64,000 bases of DNA. It comes from Acanthosepion lycidas (lineage: Eukaryota; Mollusca; Cephalopoda; Sepiida; Sepiidae). The translations under genes and the position numbers were made by a program. The notes below the pieces were generated by a model. It worked only from the letters and a program-made list of their open reading frames with translations, was not told the DNA's origin and ran no database searches. Shown here piece by piece: positions 1 through 12,027 of the stretch (position 1 is the first letter of the stretch; the number at the start of each line of letters is the position of its first letter). The stretch is taken from contig OZ010571.1 of assembly GCA_963932145.1 (NCBI GenBank), positions 153,835,598 to 153,899,597 of the forward strand. Direction: 5' to 3'.

Positions 1-1182
1 TCTCCTTTTCTTTTTCTCTTTCTCCTTTTCTTTTTCTCTTTCTCCTTTTCTTTTTCTCTTTCTCCTTTTCTTTTTCTCTTTCTCCTTTTCTTTTTCTCTT
101 TCTCCTTTTCTTTTTCTCTTTCTCCTTTTCTTTTTCTCTTTCTCCTTTTCTTTTTCTCTTTCTCCTTTTCTTTTTCTCTTTCTCCTTTTCTTTTTCTCTT
201 TCTCCTTTTCTTTTTCTCTTTCTCCTTTTCTTTTTCTCTTTCTCCTTTTCTTTTTCTCTTTCTCCTTTTCTTTTTCTCTTTCTCCTTTTCTTTTTCTCTT
301 TCTCCTTTTCTTTTTCTCTTTCTCCTTTTCTTTTTCTCTTTCTCCTTTTCTTTTTCTCTTTCTCCTTTTCTTTTTCTCTTTCTCCTTTTCTTTTTCTCTT
401 TCTCCTTTTCTTTTTCTCTTTCTCCTTTTCTTTTTCTCTTTCTCCTTTTCTTTTTCTCTTTCTCCTTTTCTTTTTCTCTTTCTCCTTTTCTTTTTCTCTT
501 TCTCCTTTTCTTTTTCTCTTTCTCCTTTTCTTTTTCTCTTTCTCCTTTTCTTTTTCTCTTTCTCCTTTTCTTTTTCTCTTTCTCCTTTTCTTTTTCTCTT
601 TCTCCTTTTCTTTTTCTCTTTCTCCTTTTCTTTTTCTCTTTCTCCTTTTCTCTTTCTCTTTCTCCTTTTCTCTTTCTCTTTCTCTTTTTCTCTTTCTCCT
701 TTTCTTTTTCTCTTTCTCCTTTTCTTTTTCTCTTTCTCCTTTTCTTTTTCTCTTTCTCCTTTTCTTTTTCTCTTTCTCCTTTTCTTTTTCTCTTTCTCCT
801 TTTCTTTTTCTCTTTCTCCTTTTCTTTTTCTCTTTCTCCTTTTCTTTTTCTCTTTCTCCTTTTCTTTTTCTCTTTCTCCTTTTCTTTTTCTCTTTCTCCT
901 TTTCTTTTTCTCTTTCTCCTTTTCTTTTTCTCTTTCTCCTTTTCTTTTTCTCTTTCTCCTTTTCTTTTTCTCTTTCTCCTTTTCTTTTTCTCTTTCTCCT
1001 TTTCTTTTTCTCTTTCTCCTTTTCTTTTTCTCTTTCTCCTTTTCTTTTTCTCTTTCTCCTTTTCTTTTTCTCTTTCTCCTTCTCTTTTTCTCTTTCTCCT
1101 TCTCTTTTTCTTTTTCTCCTTCTCTTTCTCCTTTTCTTTTTCTCCTTTTCTTTCTCCTTTTCTTTTTCTCTTTCTCTTTCTT
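1..1182. repeat. Homopyrimidine tandem array, 20-bp unit
   Basis: The + strand has no purine from base 1 to 1182 and the array runs off the left edge of the window. The unit is tctccttttctttttctctt (20 bp). Roughly the first 640 bp are identical unit copies. Variants with extra ctttct blocks appear at about 650-710, after which a phase-shifted 20-bp unit continues to about 1080 and then degrades. A tract this long can form triplex (H-) DNA and often breaks assemblies. No coding or regulatory signal is visible. Confidence 0.98.
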
Positions 1183-1192
1183 GCTGCACTTA

Positions 1193-1272
1193 TTAGGTTG
1201 GTGCAAAAATAATGTCGTTTTCTCACATAGTAACATATGTGTGAAAACGACCTTATTTTTGCACCAACCTAA
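1193..1272. mobile_element. Mariner MITE (MADE1-like), 80 bp
   Basis: A short non-autonomous element flanked by TA on both sides (1191-1192 and 1273-1274), the mariner target duplication. The terminal inverted repeats are about 29 bp, start with ttaggttggtgcaaaaataa, and differ by one base. The centre is itself nearly palindromic (cacatagtaacatatgtg). Both the end sequence and the 80-bp length resemble the MADE1/Hsmar1 type of mariner MITE. It has no coding capacity and would need a transposase in trans. Confidence 0.93.
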
Positions 1273-1274
1273 TA

Positions 1275-4200
1275 ATTCTCATTTCAACAGTTTTTATCTT
1301 TGCATTTCCATTTGCCAATCATTCTATTTAATTCTACAGTTTAAATGACTAGGTTTAGAAAAAGAATTGGATATCAAACTTGGATACAAACCAGCTCTTC
1401 ATTTTCTAACAAATGTCATAGATTAAATAAATTTGCCAAAAGAAAAGGTGACTTAAAATTAAGATGAAAGTAACTACAAATTGAAATCTATATTCTGCAT
1501 CTTCCTTCATGCATTTCAATGTTAAGCTTCTATTTTTTTTTTTTTTTTTTTTTTTTTACAACAGTTTATAAAATGAAGATCATTAGATCATCATACAAAC
1601 ATCCGATCTGGTTTATAAGTAGGAAAGTTGCATATCCAGTAACCAATTCTTTTACTACTTAAATGTAATACAAAATTAATTTGCAAATACGTTTGCATTT
1701 ATCTTTGTTTCAGTATTAATTATTTGATCATTTCAATTTCTTTTTCCTTTTAAATAATATTGTTAAACTCATTTAAAAGCTGATAGCTCAATGTAACATT
1801 TTAAAACAACTCTTCATTTTAGAATTATTAGTTTAAAATGGCCATCATTTTATTTTTTAAATCAATCATTGCTTGAATAATTTAATTTATTTTTTAACAA
1901 AGTTTAATTTATTATTATTGGAATATTAATTTCATAAGAGAAAAATCAAAATAAAATATTTTTCTTTATATGATGAATGCGATACATTTGAACTAATACT
2001 TTTTTATTTCTTTTTATTTTATTTTACTATTGTTCAATTAAATGTAAAAATAAATTCAATTAAATGTAAATTTTCCTTAAATTTTAACAAAAATTAGTTG
2101 AATTCCTTACTTTTATTAAAGAAAAATTTAATTAATGGTTAATTATTAATTTTAATTGCTAATAATTGAACTAATTTAATTATTAACCATCAATTAAATT
2201 TTGGTTTTAATAATTTAATTATTTTAATAATTTAAAGTGATAGTTAATTAGTAATTCTAATAGTTAACTTTCATGCTAAAAGCCAAGTTCTTCATTGGAT
2301 TACCTTTCCTTACCCACTAGGGTTGCTTGTTGTATGTACTACTCTTACACTTTTCTATATTGCGCAGGTACTACACTTTGATCCTATTTCCAGCCTTACT
2401 GAGCTGGAATCTTTCTGATGAAGAAAAACTTAAATAATATTAATAAGGAAGGAATTTTGAAAAAAAGCTGTATATTGGGTAATTCTAGAAAGGTGTGTGT
2501 GTAATGTGTGAGAAAGAGAGGATGGATTGAAACAAAAGAACTAATTAGGCTGCTATTAAAAGAATACAGGTAAGGATGCAAAGGCCTACAAATTTTGGGA
2601 CATTAAAAATTAAAATTCTTTTTAGACTTAAAAAAGATAAAATAGTTGCAGTAGAAAATACTTATTTGTGCATTTTTTCTTTTCCATATAAAACTAATCC
2701 TTGTTTGAATAACAACCTGATAAAAACGAATAAAGATTTGAAGAGAGGAAATTAAACGATACGCGCGTCTAAATCGCAAGAAATAGTCAAAAGCATGAGA
2801 CAGCGCACATAATCTAATTGTCAACATCCGTGGAATTTCGACGAGTCCAGTTAATTAATCGTTGATTTGTAGGATGATAGCGGGTGGGGGGGGAGACACT
2901 GATTCAAGGGAGATAATTTTTAACGGTCATTTAGTTTATCCGATTTGTTTCCCTTTCTTATGGTAAATGAAACCCTGAAGAATTTAAAGTAAAATATATG
3001 TAGATTTGAAACGATTTTATTTGAACAGCACCAAATAAACCACTGGTTGCCAGTAAATTATTTATTAAATCTGGTTTCTTTCTCTTATAATCTCAAAGGT
3101 ATTTCTTTAATATTACTAACAAATTGGAATTACAGATTATGAACACAAAGATATATTGATGCTCTCAATGTCAGGTAGATGTCATTTTACAGTTTTGTAA
3201 CTTTTCAGTTCAATCATAATTTTCTCACTAACAAACTTAGGTTTAAAATGACCGAAATTTTCCCTTTTAGAATATTTTAAACACTTTCAATATCTAATGA
3301 GGGTTTTCTATTTTTTTTTTTTTTTTTTTTTTTTTTCTTCCTCCTCTTTGTTTTTTACAGACTTTAGAATATTGGCTTTTCGATAAAATATCTGTTTTCA
3401 GATTAAATGTCTGAGAACCTGAGACTATTTAAAATAAAATTTTATTTTTCAAGTAGGTTATATTTTATTGGGAAAAACTGGAGTTTATGCAGGTTTATTA
3501 CAAAAAGTATTAAAATTTTAAAAGTTACATTACAAAATTTTTCTATTTTTCCAGTGTAAAATAGAGTAACACTTGATTTCAGAAAACAAATTGTCCTTTT
3601 TTTTTTTTCTACAGATATTTTGGTCATCACTTGAGATTCTATTTGGATGGGGGGTGCAAAATTTAATTCGGTATATTTAGGCAGCAAATGTTTTTAAAAA
3701 CAGACATTTTGTATCAATTTTATTGATCAACTTCTGCAAATAATCCTGCTTAGACAAGAAGGAAATTCCATTAAAAATTGTCCAAAGTTCATTTCACAAG
3801 AAATTTGGTCAAAGTTATCTAACATTTACATTATATATATGAATATGAACAGTATATCTCCTTTTTAATCTGCTAGGAAACTTTGAACAAATGTGAAATG
3901 TCAGCAAAAAAAAAAAAACATACTATGTCCCTCACATGAAAGATAAGAAAAAATATTTAAAAATTGTTTCCAATCAGCTTTTGAGCCAAATTCAAAGAAA
4001 TACACAATTTTATCCAAAATTGCCGATACGCATAAGGCATCTTGAACTAAACTGGACATATATTATCAAACACATTCTATTGCCACTGAATTATACAACA
4101 GCTTCCTTTTAGTTTTTTTTCCTTTGTTGTCATTATTAAAATATTGGATTGCTGTCAAGTAAATTTGTAAATTGAATTAAAATCTTGATAAAATCAGTTT

Positions 4201-5310
4201 AGAAAGTGTATATAATTTCAGTTTGCTCAGTAGACAACCTGTTTCTACTTTTCTCATCTTGCTCAATGAACTGCTAACTAAACTTTTATTGATTTTTGTT
4301 ATTTAGCAATAATTCTGTTGATAGCAATAAAATTTTACCATTTAACAAAGATTAGCTATTAAAAAAATCCCTTTTTGACGATGACAGGTTGAAAGTTACC
4401 TCCCTTTTTTCTTTTTTTTTTTTTTTTTTTTAGGTCATTATTTTAGGGAGACCTAATGTGGCTTTCTATTAGCAGATTGTACAATTATATGAAATTCACC
4501 AGGCAGCACATATATTTGTCAATAATCTCCTTTTTGATTGGATAGTTTTAATTTTAATTGTGATTTACTCCTTTTAGAAGAACAACTATTCTTAAACCTG
4601 ATTTTGCTTTAGTAATTTAATTTGTTGTTTCATTTATTTCTAGAATCAACAGCAAATCTTAGTTTTTGCATTACATTTTATCTGGCTAGTCATTTGTAAA
4701 ATGGATGTTGTTGGATTACTATTCTACAATCTGCATATGAGCAAGGCATCTATTTCAGTACCAAATGAAAACAACAGATAAAGCCCACTCAAAATTCCTA
4801 GCAGTATTTTTTTTTTTAAATAATATTTCTTCATGTCAACATAAGCCCTCTTAGCAGTTAATACATAGTATCAATCTCCAAATCTTTAAACATTATCACA
4901 ATATATACACAGTTATGTATCTTCACTTCAGTTAATGGATTACTTTCCTACAACTTCTCTCAATCCATTTCACAAAATCTGATCAAACATTAGATATTTT
5001 TAATGTTCTTCCAATTCTATGTAAATTACCATCTTTTCCCCAAACTGATTTTTCCACAGAATCAATCTTTAGCAATCAATGATAATTTGTAATGAATGCT
5101 TTTCTTTTTAAGTTAAAATTAAGTTAATGCCAAAAATAAATCAATTAGTAAAGGCTGTGTAAGTGAATTGTGTTATGGTGCACTTTTTCTTGCAGTCAGT
5201 TTCCAACTGCCCCTAATATACTGTGCAGTCGACAAAAGCAATGTGCATGCACAAAATTAAAAATATAAAATAGCGACAATTGTGTGCATTTAGGCAGCAA
5301 TTTTTCATTG
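1275..5310. other. AT-rich non-coding stretch
   Basis: Very AT-rich with poly-T runs (about 1532-1557, 3311-3336, 3600-3609, 4408-4431) and short TA stretches. A small imperfect hairpin lies at about 2110-2200, with taattattaaccat-type arms. Open frames here are short and AT-driven, and none shows a recognisable domain. I see no gene. Confidence 0.6.
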
Positions 5311-5921
5311 ATGCATGTTTCATTAAATAATATAGACAAGTTTTGTCTATTTATTTTAAGTTCTTTTCATATTGTCTAGTAAGCTTAATAACATTATCAT
5401 TGAAAGACGAAAGGAAATCACCATATTGATATGTTTAAATCCAATCTAAGCTTTCGGATTACATAAGCTATTTATGAAAGATGACAATTACATTTCAATA
5501 TATCAAACAATACATGGATGAAACAATAATGATAGTCTGTTTTTGTTGCATGAAAAATTTCAAAGCAACAACTAACTTGTGTATACGAGACGTGAAAGTG
5601 AAAATTGTGTTGCAGCTTGTGATTTTCACTTTCACTTTCGCGTCTCGTATACACAAGTTAGTTGTTGCTTTGAAATTTTTCATGCAACAAAAACAGACTA
5701 TCATTATTGTTTCATCCATGTATTGTTTGATATATTGAAATGTAATTGTCATCTTTGATAATAGCTTATGTAAGCCGAAAGCTTAGATTGGATTTTAACA
5801 TGTATCAATATGGTGATTTCCTTTCGTCTTTCAATGATAATATTATTAAGCTTATCAGACAATATGAAAGAAACTTACTTAAAATAGACAAAACTTGTCT
5901 ATATTATTTAATGAAACATGC

Positions 5922-5923
<2 letters not shown>
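5311..5923. repeat. Long foldback palindrome, arms of about 300 bp
   Basis: The left arm from 5311 (atgcatgtttcattaa) is matched as reverse complement by the right arm ending at 5923. The centre lies near 5617, where a spacer of roughly 20 bases separates arms starting from the motif cgagacg and gtatacacaagtta. Arm identity is high, with only small indels. The overlapping frames seen on both strands are artefacts of the symmetry. This could be a foldback/MITE-type DNA element or a hairpin-RNA locus. I could not define a target duplication. A (TA)n-(CA)n microsatellite follows at 5924-5970. Confidence 0.92.
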
Positions 5924-5960
<37 letters not shown>

Positions 5961-5984
5961 AACAAACAAACACATTATATAGTA

Positions 5985-6437
5985 AAGCTATGTACTCCTG
6001 TTTAAATAGTAAGTCTAATCAGGTCAAATTGTCAGTTAATCTAACAAATGACCTCCAATCTGTAAACTGGGGCAAGAAATGGATTATTAATTTTAACCCC
6101 TCCAAACCGAAACTGCTCTCTTTTAATTGGTCTGAGAAAACTTTTTTGACATTGATCAGTATGGTTAATACTAACCTCCAGGAGAATGACTCTTTGTGAC
6201 TTCTTGGGCTAATGCCTTCCAACAAACATGAACTGGAAAGATTATATTGAATCCGTTGCTCGGTCTCCTGCTAGGAAAGTTCACTGTATTATGTTAGTCA
6301 ATTTTTATTCCCCAAATTTATCGTACACATTTATAAGTCTACCATTGAATGTTGCTGCCACATCTGATAGGGTGCTTTTTCTATGTATTTAGAGATTCTT
6401 GATAAAATCCAAAGAATTTGCATTGTTACTGGTCCTG
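5985..6437 (+). pseudogene. LINE-A reverse transcriptase fragment
   Basis: Part of the C-terminal half of a non-LTR retrotransposon reverse transcriptase. The frame from 5990 reads like the segment just after the YADD box (YSCLNSKSNQ, then NDLQSVNWGKKWIINFN), followed by the stretch leading to the conserved cysteine/histidine region near 6350. It lacks the YADD box itself and the 3' end, stops near 6437, and carries stops and frameshifts. The same family recurs at 9837, 34485, 43850, 49735 and 60662. The residue patterns fit the Jockey/CR1/I group; I cannot fix the clade. Confidence 0.85.
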
Positions 6438-6497
6438 ACCTGTGTGACGGGTACACACCTGGCCCAGGGTCGAATCCTTTGGTTACGGCGCCAACTG

Positions 6498-8000
6498 TGA
6501 CGTCGCTCCTCCTGGTTCCAAGCGTGCCGCTCCAACCTCTTGGTTAGATGATCACCAGCCTCGCCTTTCCCAACCCGCTTCCAATACCTGGTTGCTAAAG
6601 CAACTGTACTGATCTCCGGTCTGTCTACCCACGCTGTGTTTAGATCTTAGACAGACGGGACCAGCAGGGATTGGGCCGTATGCAAGTTGAGTCCGACGGG
6701 GGTGGCAAAACACAAGTAAAAGAAAAAAAAAACTCACGAGACAAAAAATTACCGATAAAAAAAAAAGGGTGACAATCTTTTATATCTAATGTCCGTTACA
6801 TAAAGAAAAATTGTTCTCATTCCCGACCTGCTCTGTGGACTATGGCACCAAGCTTCTATCATACAACTTAACGATTTCGAATTGTCTACTCTCCAGAATT
6901 GTGTATGTCGGAGTGTGGTTTAGTTCGACACTGGGGCTAATTTCTATCAATCATTCGCAGTTGATTCTTCTCTTCGACTTGAGTTGTATTTCTTCACTTC
7001 GATCTGGTTGGGTCGAATTCTGTTCTCGGCTGGGCTTGATTTTAACTTCTTCTTCTTCTTCCGTCCAGTAATTCTTTGGCCTTGTCTTCGACTTGGCTGC
7101 AACTTCTCCGCGGCTTTCGAGTAATCTTCTTCTTCGTCGACTTAGATAGAACTTCTCTTGTCTTTGACTTGGGCCGGAAGGATTTCTTGTTTTCGACTTG
7201 GGCCGGAAGGATTTCTTGTTTTCGACTTGGGCTGGAAGGATTTCTTGTTTTCGACTTGGGCTGGAAGGATTTCTTGTTTTCGACTTGGGCTGGAACTTCT
7301 CCGCGGCTTTCGAGTAATCTTCTTCTTCGTCGACTTAGATAGAACTTCTCTTGTCTTTGACTTGGGCCGGAAGGATTTCTTGTTTTCGACTTGGGCCGGA
7401 AGGACTTCTTGTTTTCGACTTGGGCCGGAAGGACTTCTTGTTTTCGACTTGGGCTGGAACTTCTCCGCGTCCGAGGTGATCTCTTCTCGCTGCCGTCCGG
7501 GGCTGAACTCAATTTTTGTCGAATGGGGTCCTGCTTTTATTGACGCCGCAGCAAACCGGGGTGGGTCTGTCGGCGTCAGGGCTCTCTCGATAATCCCAAA
7601 AGTCGCATTAGTTCTGATTTCCCATTATCGCTATTATTTTCACCCCTACTTCCTCACAGTGCCTCTGGGGGGAGGACGCATACCCATCTCTCCCGGTCTC
7701 TCGTATGTCAGGTGACCGTTTTCGACCAATGGTTCTTGATCGAGCATTCTCCCTCCTCTTTCCGCATATCACGTGACCGCTTTCGGCTAATGAGACTGTG
7801 GTGGGACGCCTCCCGTCTCCAATCGGGCGTGGCTTACATCGTTCTTGTTCTAAAAAAAACAAAATCTAATTTGGCCTTTTTCACACGTACGAAAAATGAT
7901 AATCTTGGCTTTTTCTCACCTGGGTTCTGTCAAAACAGCCTGCCGCTAATTAGATGTGACTTCAGGAAAGAATATTGGCGCTATCTGTGAGCCGAGACAA
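6498..8000 (-). mobile_element. Candidate long terminal repeat, 1.5 kb
   Basis: This block is richer in GC than its surroundings and begins and ends with short inverted termini: tgtgac at 6498 and gagaca at 8000, read on +. Read on the minus strand it would start TGTCTC and end GTCACA. It is followed after two bases by ttggcgccgtaacc, which resembles a primer-binding site. A minus-strand TATA-like motif (atataaaag) lies near 6780. No internal gag/pol is present beyond about 60 bp, so if this is an LTR the rest is lost. The block holds the 29-bp minisatellite. Confidence 0.35.
7098..7470. repeat. 29-bp minisatellite with 193-bp higher-order repeat
   Basis: Four units of 29 bp (starting gacttgggccggaagg) lie at 7166-7281 and three more at 7359-7445. 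The blocks are separated by a segment beginning aacttctccgcggctttc, which is itself duplicated at 7101 and 7294, a spacing of exactly 193 bp. Since 29 is not a multiple of three, all frames stay open for long stretches and give apparently repetitive proline/lysine-rich or phenylalanine-rich proteins. These are not convincing genes. Confidence 0.93.
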
Positions 8001-8756
8001 TCGTTTTCTTTCCTTCTTTGTTTTTGGTCAGACCTGATAGTCAAAAATCTTAATTATCTGAATTGAAAATGTCTCCACTTCATCATCGTGGGGTTCCAAT
8101 TTTTAACAGGTCAGAATCTGTATACAGTTCCACCGGTCACCACCTCAACACAAAAAACACCTTTCCTCCGATTAAAATTTCGTTTTCATTGTTCAAAAAA
8201 ATCTTTATTGTTTCAGCCAACCTTAACAAAACTTCCATCCTACGCGGACACGGAATTAGTTCAAGTGCTTGACCTGATAATTTTGACACTTGTTAGGTGC
8301 TGGTCGTACGTGTGTGTTTTCGCTTACGACCTGGTCTCGTATTATGTTTCTGTCTTTCCTCTTCTTTTTGTTTTATTTCATTATCTCCAAACTCTATTTC
8401 TTCAACCAAATATAACAATTTCTATTTCCCTGGATTTCGGTCAGGTAATTTGACCTGATATATTTTGACACCTGTCTTGTCTTAGTTTTACTTATGACCG
8501 GGTTTTGTATCATCTATTCCTCTTTCTCTTTCTTTTTATTATTTTTTTTTTCTTCTTCTCTTTGGATCGCCTAAATACAGTTAGAGAATTATTCTCAAAA
8601 CTCAATTATTCTTCGTTTCTAAATAACTAACAACTGGTTAATAAACCGAATAAAAATTAAATCATATTTCTATGAATATCTCTTTTTAGTCTTTCTAAAA
8701 ATGCAGGGTGCCACACCTGGCATCTCAGCTTCAGTCACTTTCCCACTGCTGTAATC
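8001..8756. other. Unassigned flank with imperfect direct repeats
   Basis: A motif group around gacctgataattttgacac recurs at about 8035, 8270 and 8452. At the last two it is followed by a roughly 80-bp diverged copy ending near catgaccgggt/cgacctggtctcg. Two overlapping short frames at 8063-8453 have no recognisable domain. It adjoins the candidate LTR and could be retroelement leader sequence, but this is unproven. Confidence 0.4.
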
Positions 8757-8758
8757 TA

Positions 8759-8824
8759 TTAGGTTGGTGCAAAAATAATGTATTTTTTAACGTCAAAAAC
8801 GACATTATTTTTGCACCAACCTAA
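8759..8824. mobile_element. Mariner MITE, 66 bp, second copy
   Basis: Same end sequence as the element at 1193 (ttaggttggtgcaaaaataa), inverted at the right end, and TA-flanked at 8757-8758 and 8825-8826. The internal spacer is shorter, so this is a different deletion derivative of the same parent. Confidence 0.92.
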
Positions 8825-8899
8825 TAACTTCCCTGTCTTTTTTCTCCAAATATTTCTCCGCTAATTCTTTTTGTCAGTTTTCCTCTTTGGTACCTAGAC

Positions 8900-9221
8900 T
8901 TTAGTAATTTAAGTAGAGTACTAGATTGGCAGCTAGGTCTCATCATTTTAATGTTGAAATTGCTAAACACAACCGTAAGTTCTATGTTAATAGTTTCTTT
9001 AGTAATTCTCACTTGTGGAATTCTCTTTCAACTTCTTGCTTTCTAGTCAACTTTGCATTTAAATTTTTAAAGATCAATATCGATTGTTATCTTAATTTCT
9101 ATTCTTTTATTGTTCTCTGTCTTTCATAATGTTTTCTTTTTCTTTTCTCTCACACTCAGTAACTACTTGCATCTTAGTGGCTTTATTGCCTTGCTTGAGG
9201 TGAAATGATTAAAAAAAAAAA
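8900..9221 (+). pseudogene. LINE-A 3' end with poly(A)
   Basis: Encodes the last part of the LINE-A polyprotein (AARSHHFNVEIAKHNRKFY, then LWNSL and CFL motifs). A 3' UTR follows with the family tail cttagtggctttattgcc and cttgcttgaggtg, ending in an A-run at 9211-9221. It is severely 5'-truncated, as expected from target-primed reverse transcription. The same 3' tail ends the SINE-S repeats elsewhere in the window. Confidence 0.85.
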
Positions 9222-9836
9222 CAATTTTGTAGTGTGAAAGTTTTATCTTAAATTTTCACTTCATATGATGTGATCTGTTATTGCCTGTCACCCAATTAAG
9301 TGCATGTACAGTCTGAAGTGTCAAGCTGTTCACATGGGCACACTGTTATATATTTCCAATGTTCCTTGAAAACTCATACACTCCTTCTTTTAATAGGTGT
9401 ATGATGTTTTCTGCAATGTTCTTTTTATCTAAACCTTTTATTCAATTCCCCTAGCTATTCCACTATACCAGCTGAGGCGGATGGGGAGGTAGCTAGGGGA
9501 TGTATTGTATTAGTTAATTACTTTATTTCATTCACTAACGAACTGAATAGTTAAACTTTCAAAAATAATCAGTGCAAAAAAAATTTTAGGATGTTTTTGT
9601 CTTTTCCCCTTTCAAAAATTTCATTTTTTTATTTATTTATTTTTTATTTTATTTTATTTTTTTGCATAATATGTATTTTGTTTGAATATTTCTTCTCTCC
9701 TCCTCCGCCTCACTCTCTCTTCTCTCCATCAAGAATGAGCAGAAAATGTCATAATTTAGTGTTATTTAATTGCAGAAATTCATTTTAAAGAGAAAATATA
9801 CTTACATATTATTTCTTTGATGATTTCATTTTTACC
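9222..9836. other. AT-rich spacer
   Basis: No gene seen. It contains poly-T/poly-A tracts and a short inverted pair around 9451-9500 (ccctagctattcc and gaggtagctagggg). Confidence 0.55.
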
Positions 9837-11645
9837 TTTTTTTTTTTTTATTTCCTAAGCATTTCACCCCAAACAAGGCGGGAGTGTTACAGAGAGATAG
9901 TAAGAGGAAAGGATAAAGAGAAGGACGGAGATCAAGATTAAGACATCAGAAGATGTCGATTGATGTTACATTTAAATTTTTGAAGATTATAGTTATCAGG
10001 GAAGAGGAAGGGAGATCTACCGTCAGGAAGTGCGAGAGAAGCTGTTACATTTTAACGTTTCAACATTAAAAGGGTGGTACTGAGATGCCAACCTTGTAAC
10101 ACGCTTAAATTCACACAGCTTGGGCACCAGCGAAAATAGCTTGTCAGAGCAGTTGCTATGAAAATATTTGTAGAAAAGACAGAGGGAAGCCACATCACGT
10201 CTGAGAAAGTGACGAGCTGAGATGCCAGATCAGGATGTATCACATTGCATATCAGTCTGGATTTTGTTGAGAACCTGGAGATGAACAGTGGGGGGCACCA
10301 GACCATATGTGGCAACAGTATTCCGTGCAAGGATGAAGCTATTCAATGTAGTTTCACCTCAGATCAGTGGAAAACGTGTAACCAAGAAGACACAGAGAGA
10401 CGCATAGGGGTTGAGCATCGGCTCTGCTGATGGTAGACAAGGAAGTTTCTCAATGGTGGGTAAATGAGAGCAGTTTCGTTTTGGAGGCATTAAAATGTAC
10501 AAGCCATTTCCTGCCCCAGTCAACTTTTTCGAGATCAACGGCCAGGTTAACTTTGTTAGCAATGCCGGATTATACTATCGAGACAGGAGTAAATAGTAGT
10601 GTCGTCTGCATAGATGCCTACTTGAGAACTGATGACGTCAGGAAGATTATTGATGAAGATCAGAAACAGGATAGAGCCTTGGGGAACACCAGCGTTCGTA
10701 TGAAAGAAACTAGAGGAGAGCCCGTTCAACCTTCATTTCACGGTTGCATAGGAATTATTGGATTAAATCAAATAATCGTCCTCTAATACCGTATCCTTGA
10801 AGCTTACGTAGAAGGCCGGCATGCCAAACCCTATCAAACGCCTAAGAGATATCTAGAACCACAGCTCGAGCTTCGCCATTATTGTCAAGAGCTTGGTATA
10901 CAAATTCAGTTATGGCCGTAAGCACGTCAGCTGGAGAGTGGGAAAAGCGAAAACCATAATGTTTGTCAGTAGATCATGGGAGGTAAGATGCTTAATCAAT
11001 TCGGCATTGATTAAAGCCTCGAAGACTTTGCCGAAGAGTGGTAGGAGACTTATAGGACGGTAGTTAGATGGGTCAGAAGGGCCTCCAGAGTTCTTAAAAA
11101 CAGGGACAACAGATGAGGACATCCAATGGGCTGGAAAGCAAGAGTCAGCAAGGCAATAGTTACATAGCTTGGAGAGAACTGTAGCCAAGTCAGGAACACA
11201 TTTCTTTAGGACTGCGGTTGGTATACCGTCAGCACCACTTGCTTTATGATTTAGAGATGATGCCCAATACCATAGACAGGGTTATGCTCATCTCCCTCAA
11301 TAGACCCTCAGTTGTAGAGGAAAAATCAGATGTGGGTACTCCAGACGAGTCGAGTGTTGGGTTGGATGACAATTTCCGAGCAAAGTATTCAGACTTATCA
11401 GCTGTGGAAGTCAGGACTTTGAATTGATTGAATAGAGGAGGGATTGAGGATTTGCTGTTGTTGAGCACACTCTTGCAGAGCCACCAATAATCTTTAGAAT
11501 CAAACTTGCTAGATGCAATACGTTGTTTCATTCTATCAGCAAACAGTAATTTTGCTTCATTGAGGATACGCTTGCATTCATTACGAGGAGAGACAGAGAC
11601 GTCTGTTGCAATCAGACATAGCGTTCCGCTACAGACGGTACAGAA
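9837..11645 (-). pseudogene. LINE-A reverse transcriptase, 1.8-kb truncated copy
   Basis: A minus-strand non-LTR retrotransposon, 5'-truncated. Its poly(A) appears as the T-run at 9836-9849. In element order: a linker with NECKRILNEAKLLFADRMKQ (11550-11590), a segment with DYWWLCKSVLNNSKSSIPPL, the RT finger motif NYRPISLLPLFGKVFEALI (about 11010-11070), the catalytic box YADDT at 10598-10612, the C-terminal region around CCHIWSGAP (about 10290-10330), and the 3' UTR with the tail shared with SINE-S. Several stops and frameshifts make it inactive. Compared with other copies the endonuclease domain is missing. Clade: Jockey/CR1/I group, not resolved. Confidence 0.93.
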
Positions 11646-12027
11646 ATGATTCATATGTGCCATAGCAACTATGCAAGCAGATGAGATTTTAAAAATCAAG
11701 TCTAAATTTTGATGTTTTCTCTTTTTATTGCTTTGTTCATATTGATCTTGGAACTTTAAATTAGAAAAAAAAAAAGAGTATTTTAAATTTCAGTCAAAAT
11801 TAAATCTCATTTTCTTATGAATCTTTTGAAGGTCAATGAAGTTTTGTTTATTTTATTTTACGGTAAATCAACCTCAATGGGTTATTTAATGCCGACAAGA
11901 TCTTTATTGCTGGTAATATTTCCCCCCCCCCCCAAATGTATTGCTGCTAATAATTTTTTACAAAAATGTATTGCTGGTACTAAAACCTATTTTTACACTT
12001 TTTTGACCCCAGTTTGGAGGTTAACTA
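11646..12027. other. Unassigned spacer
   Basis: AT-rich sequence with a 13-base A-run near 11766 and a C-run near 11924. An atgtattgctg motif occurs twice at about 11936-11975. No gene or repeat family recognised. Confidence 0.5.

Noticed and set aside
1..1182. Telomeric or centromeric array
   Set aside because: The unit is not a known telomere repeat and no satellite family was recognised; only one array is present.
1500..5300. CRISPR-like or regulatory arrays
   Set aside because: No spaced direct repeats; only AT-rich noise and homopolymers.
5481..5752. Overlapping open frames on both strands
   Set aside because: They mirror each other because the locus is a palindrome; no domain.
7042..7715. 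Repetitive proline/serine/lysine-rich and phenylalanine-rich frames
   Set aside because: A 29-bp unit keeps several frames open at once; no start context or family, so treated as minisatellite.
10245..11427. Plus-strand genes in 10-11.4 kb
   Set aside because: These are antisense shadows of the minus-strand LINE-A reverse transcriptase.
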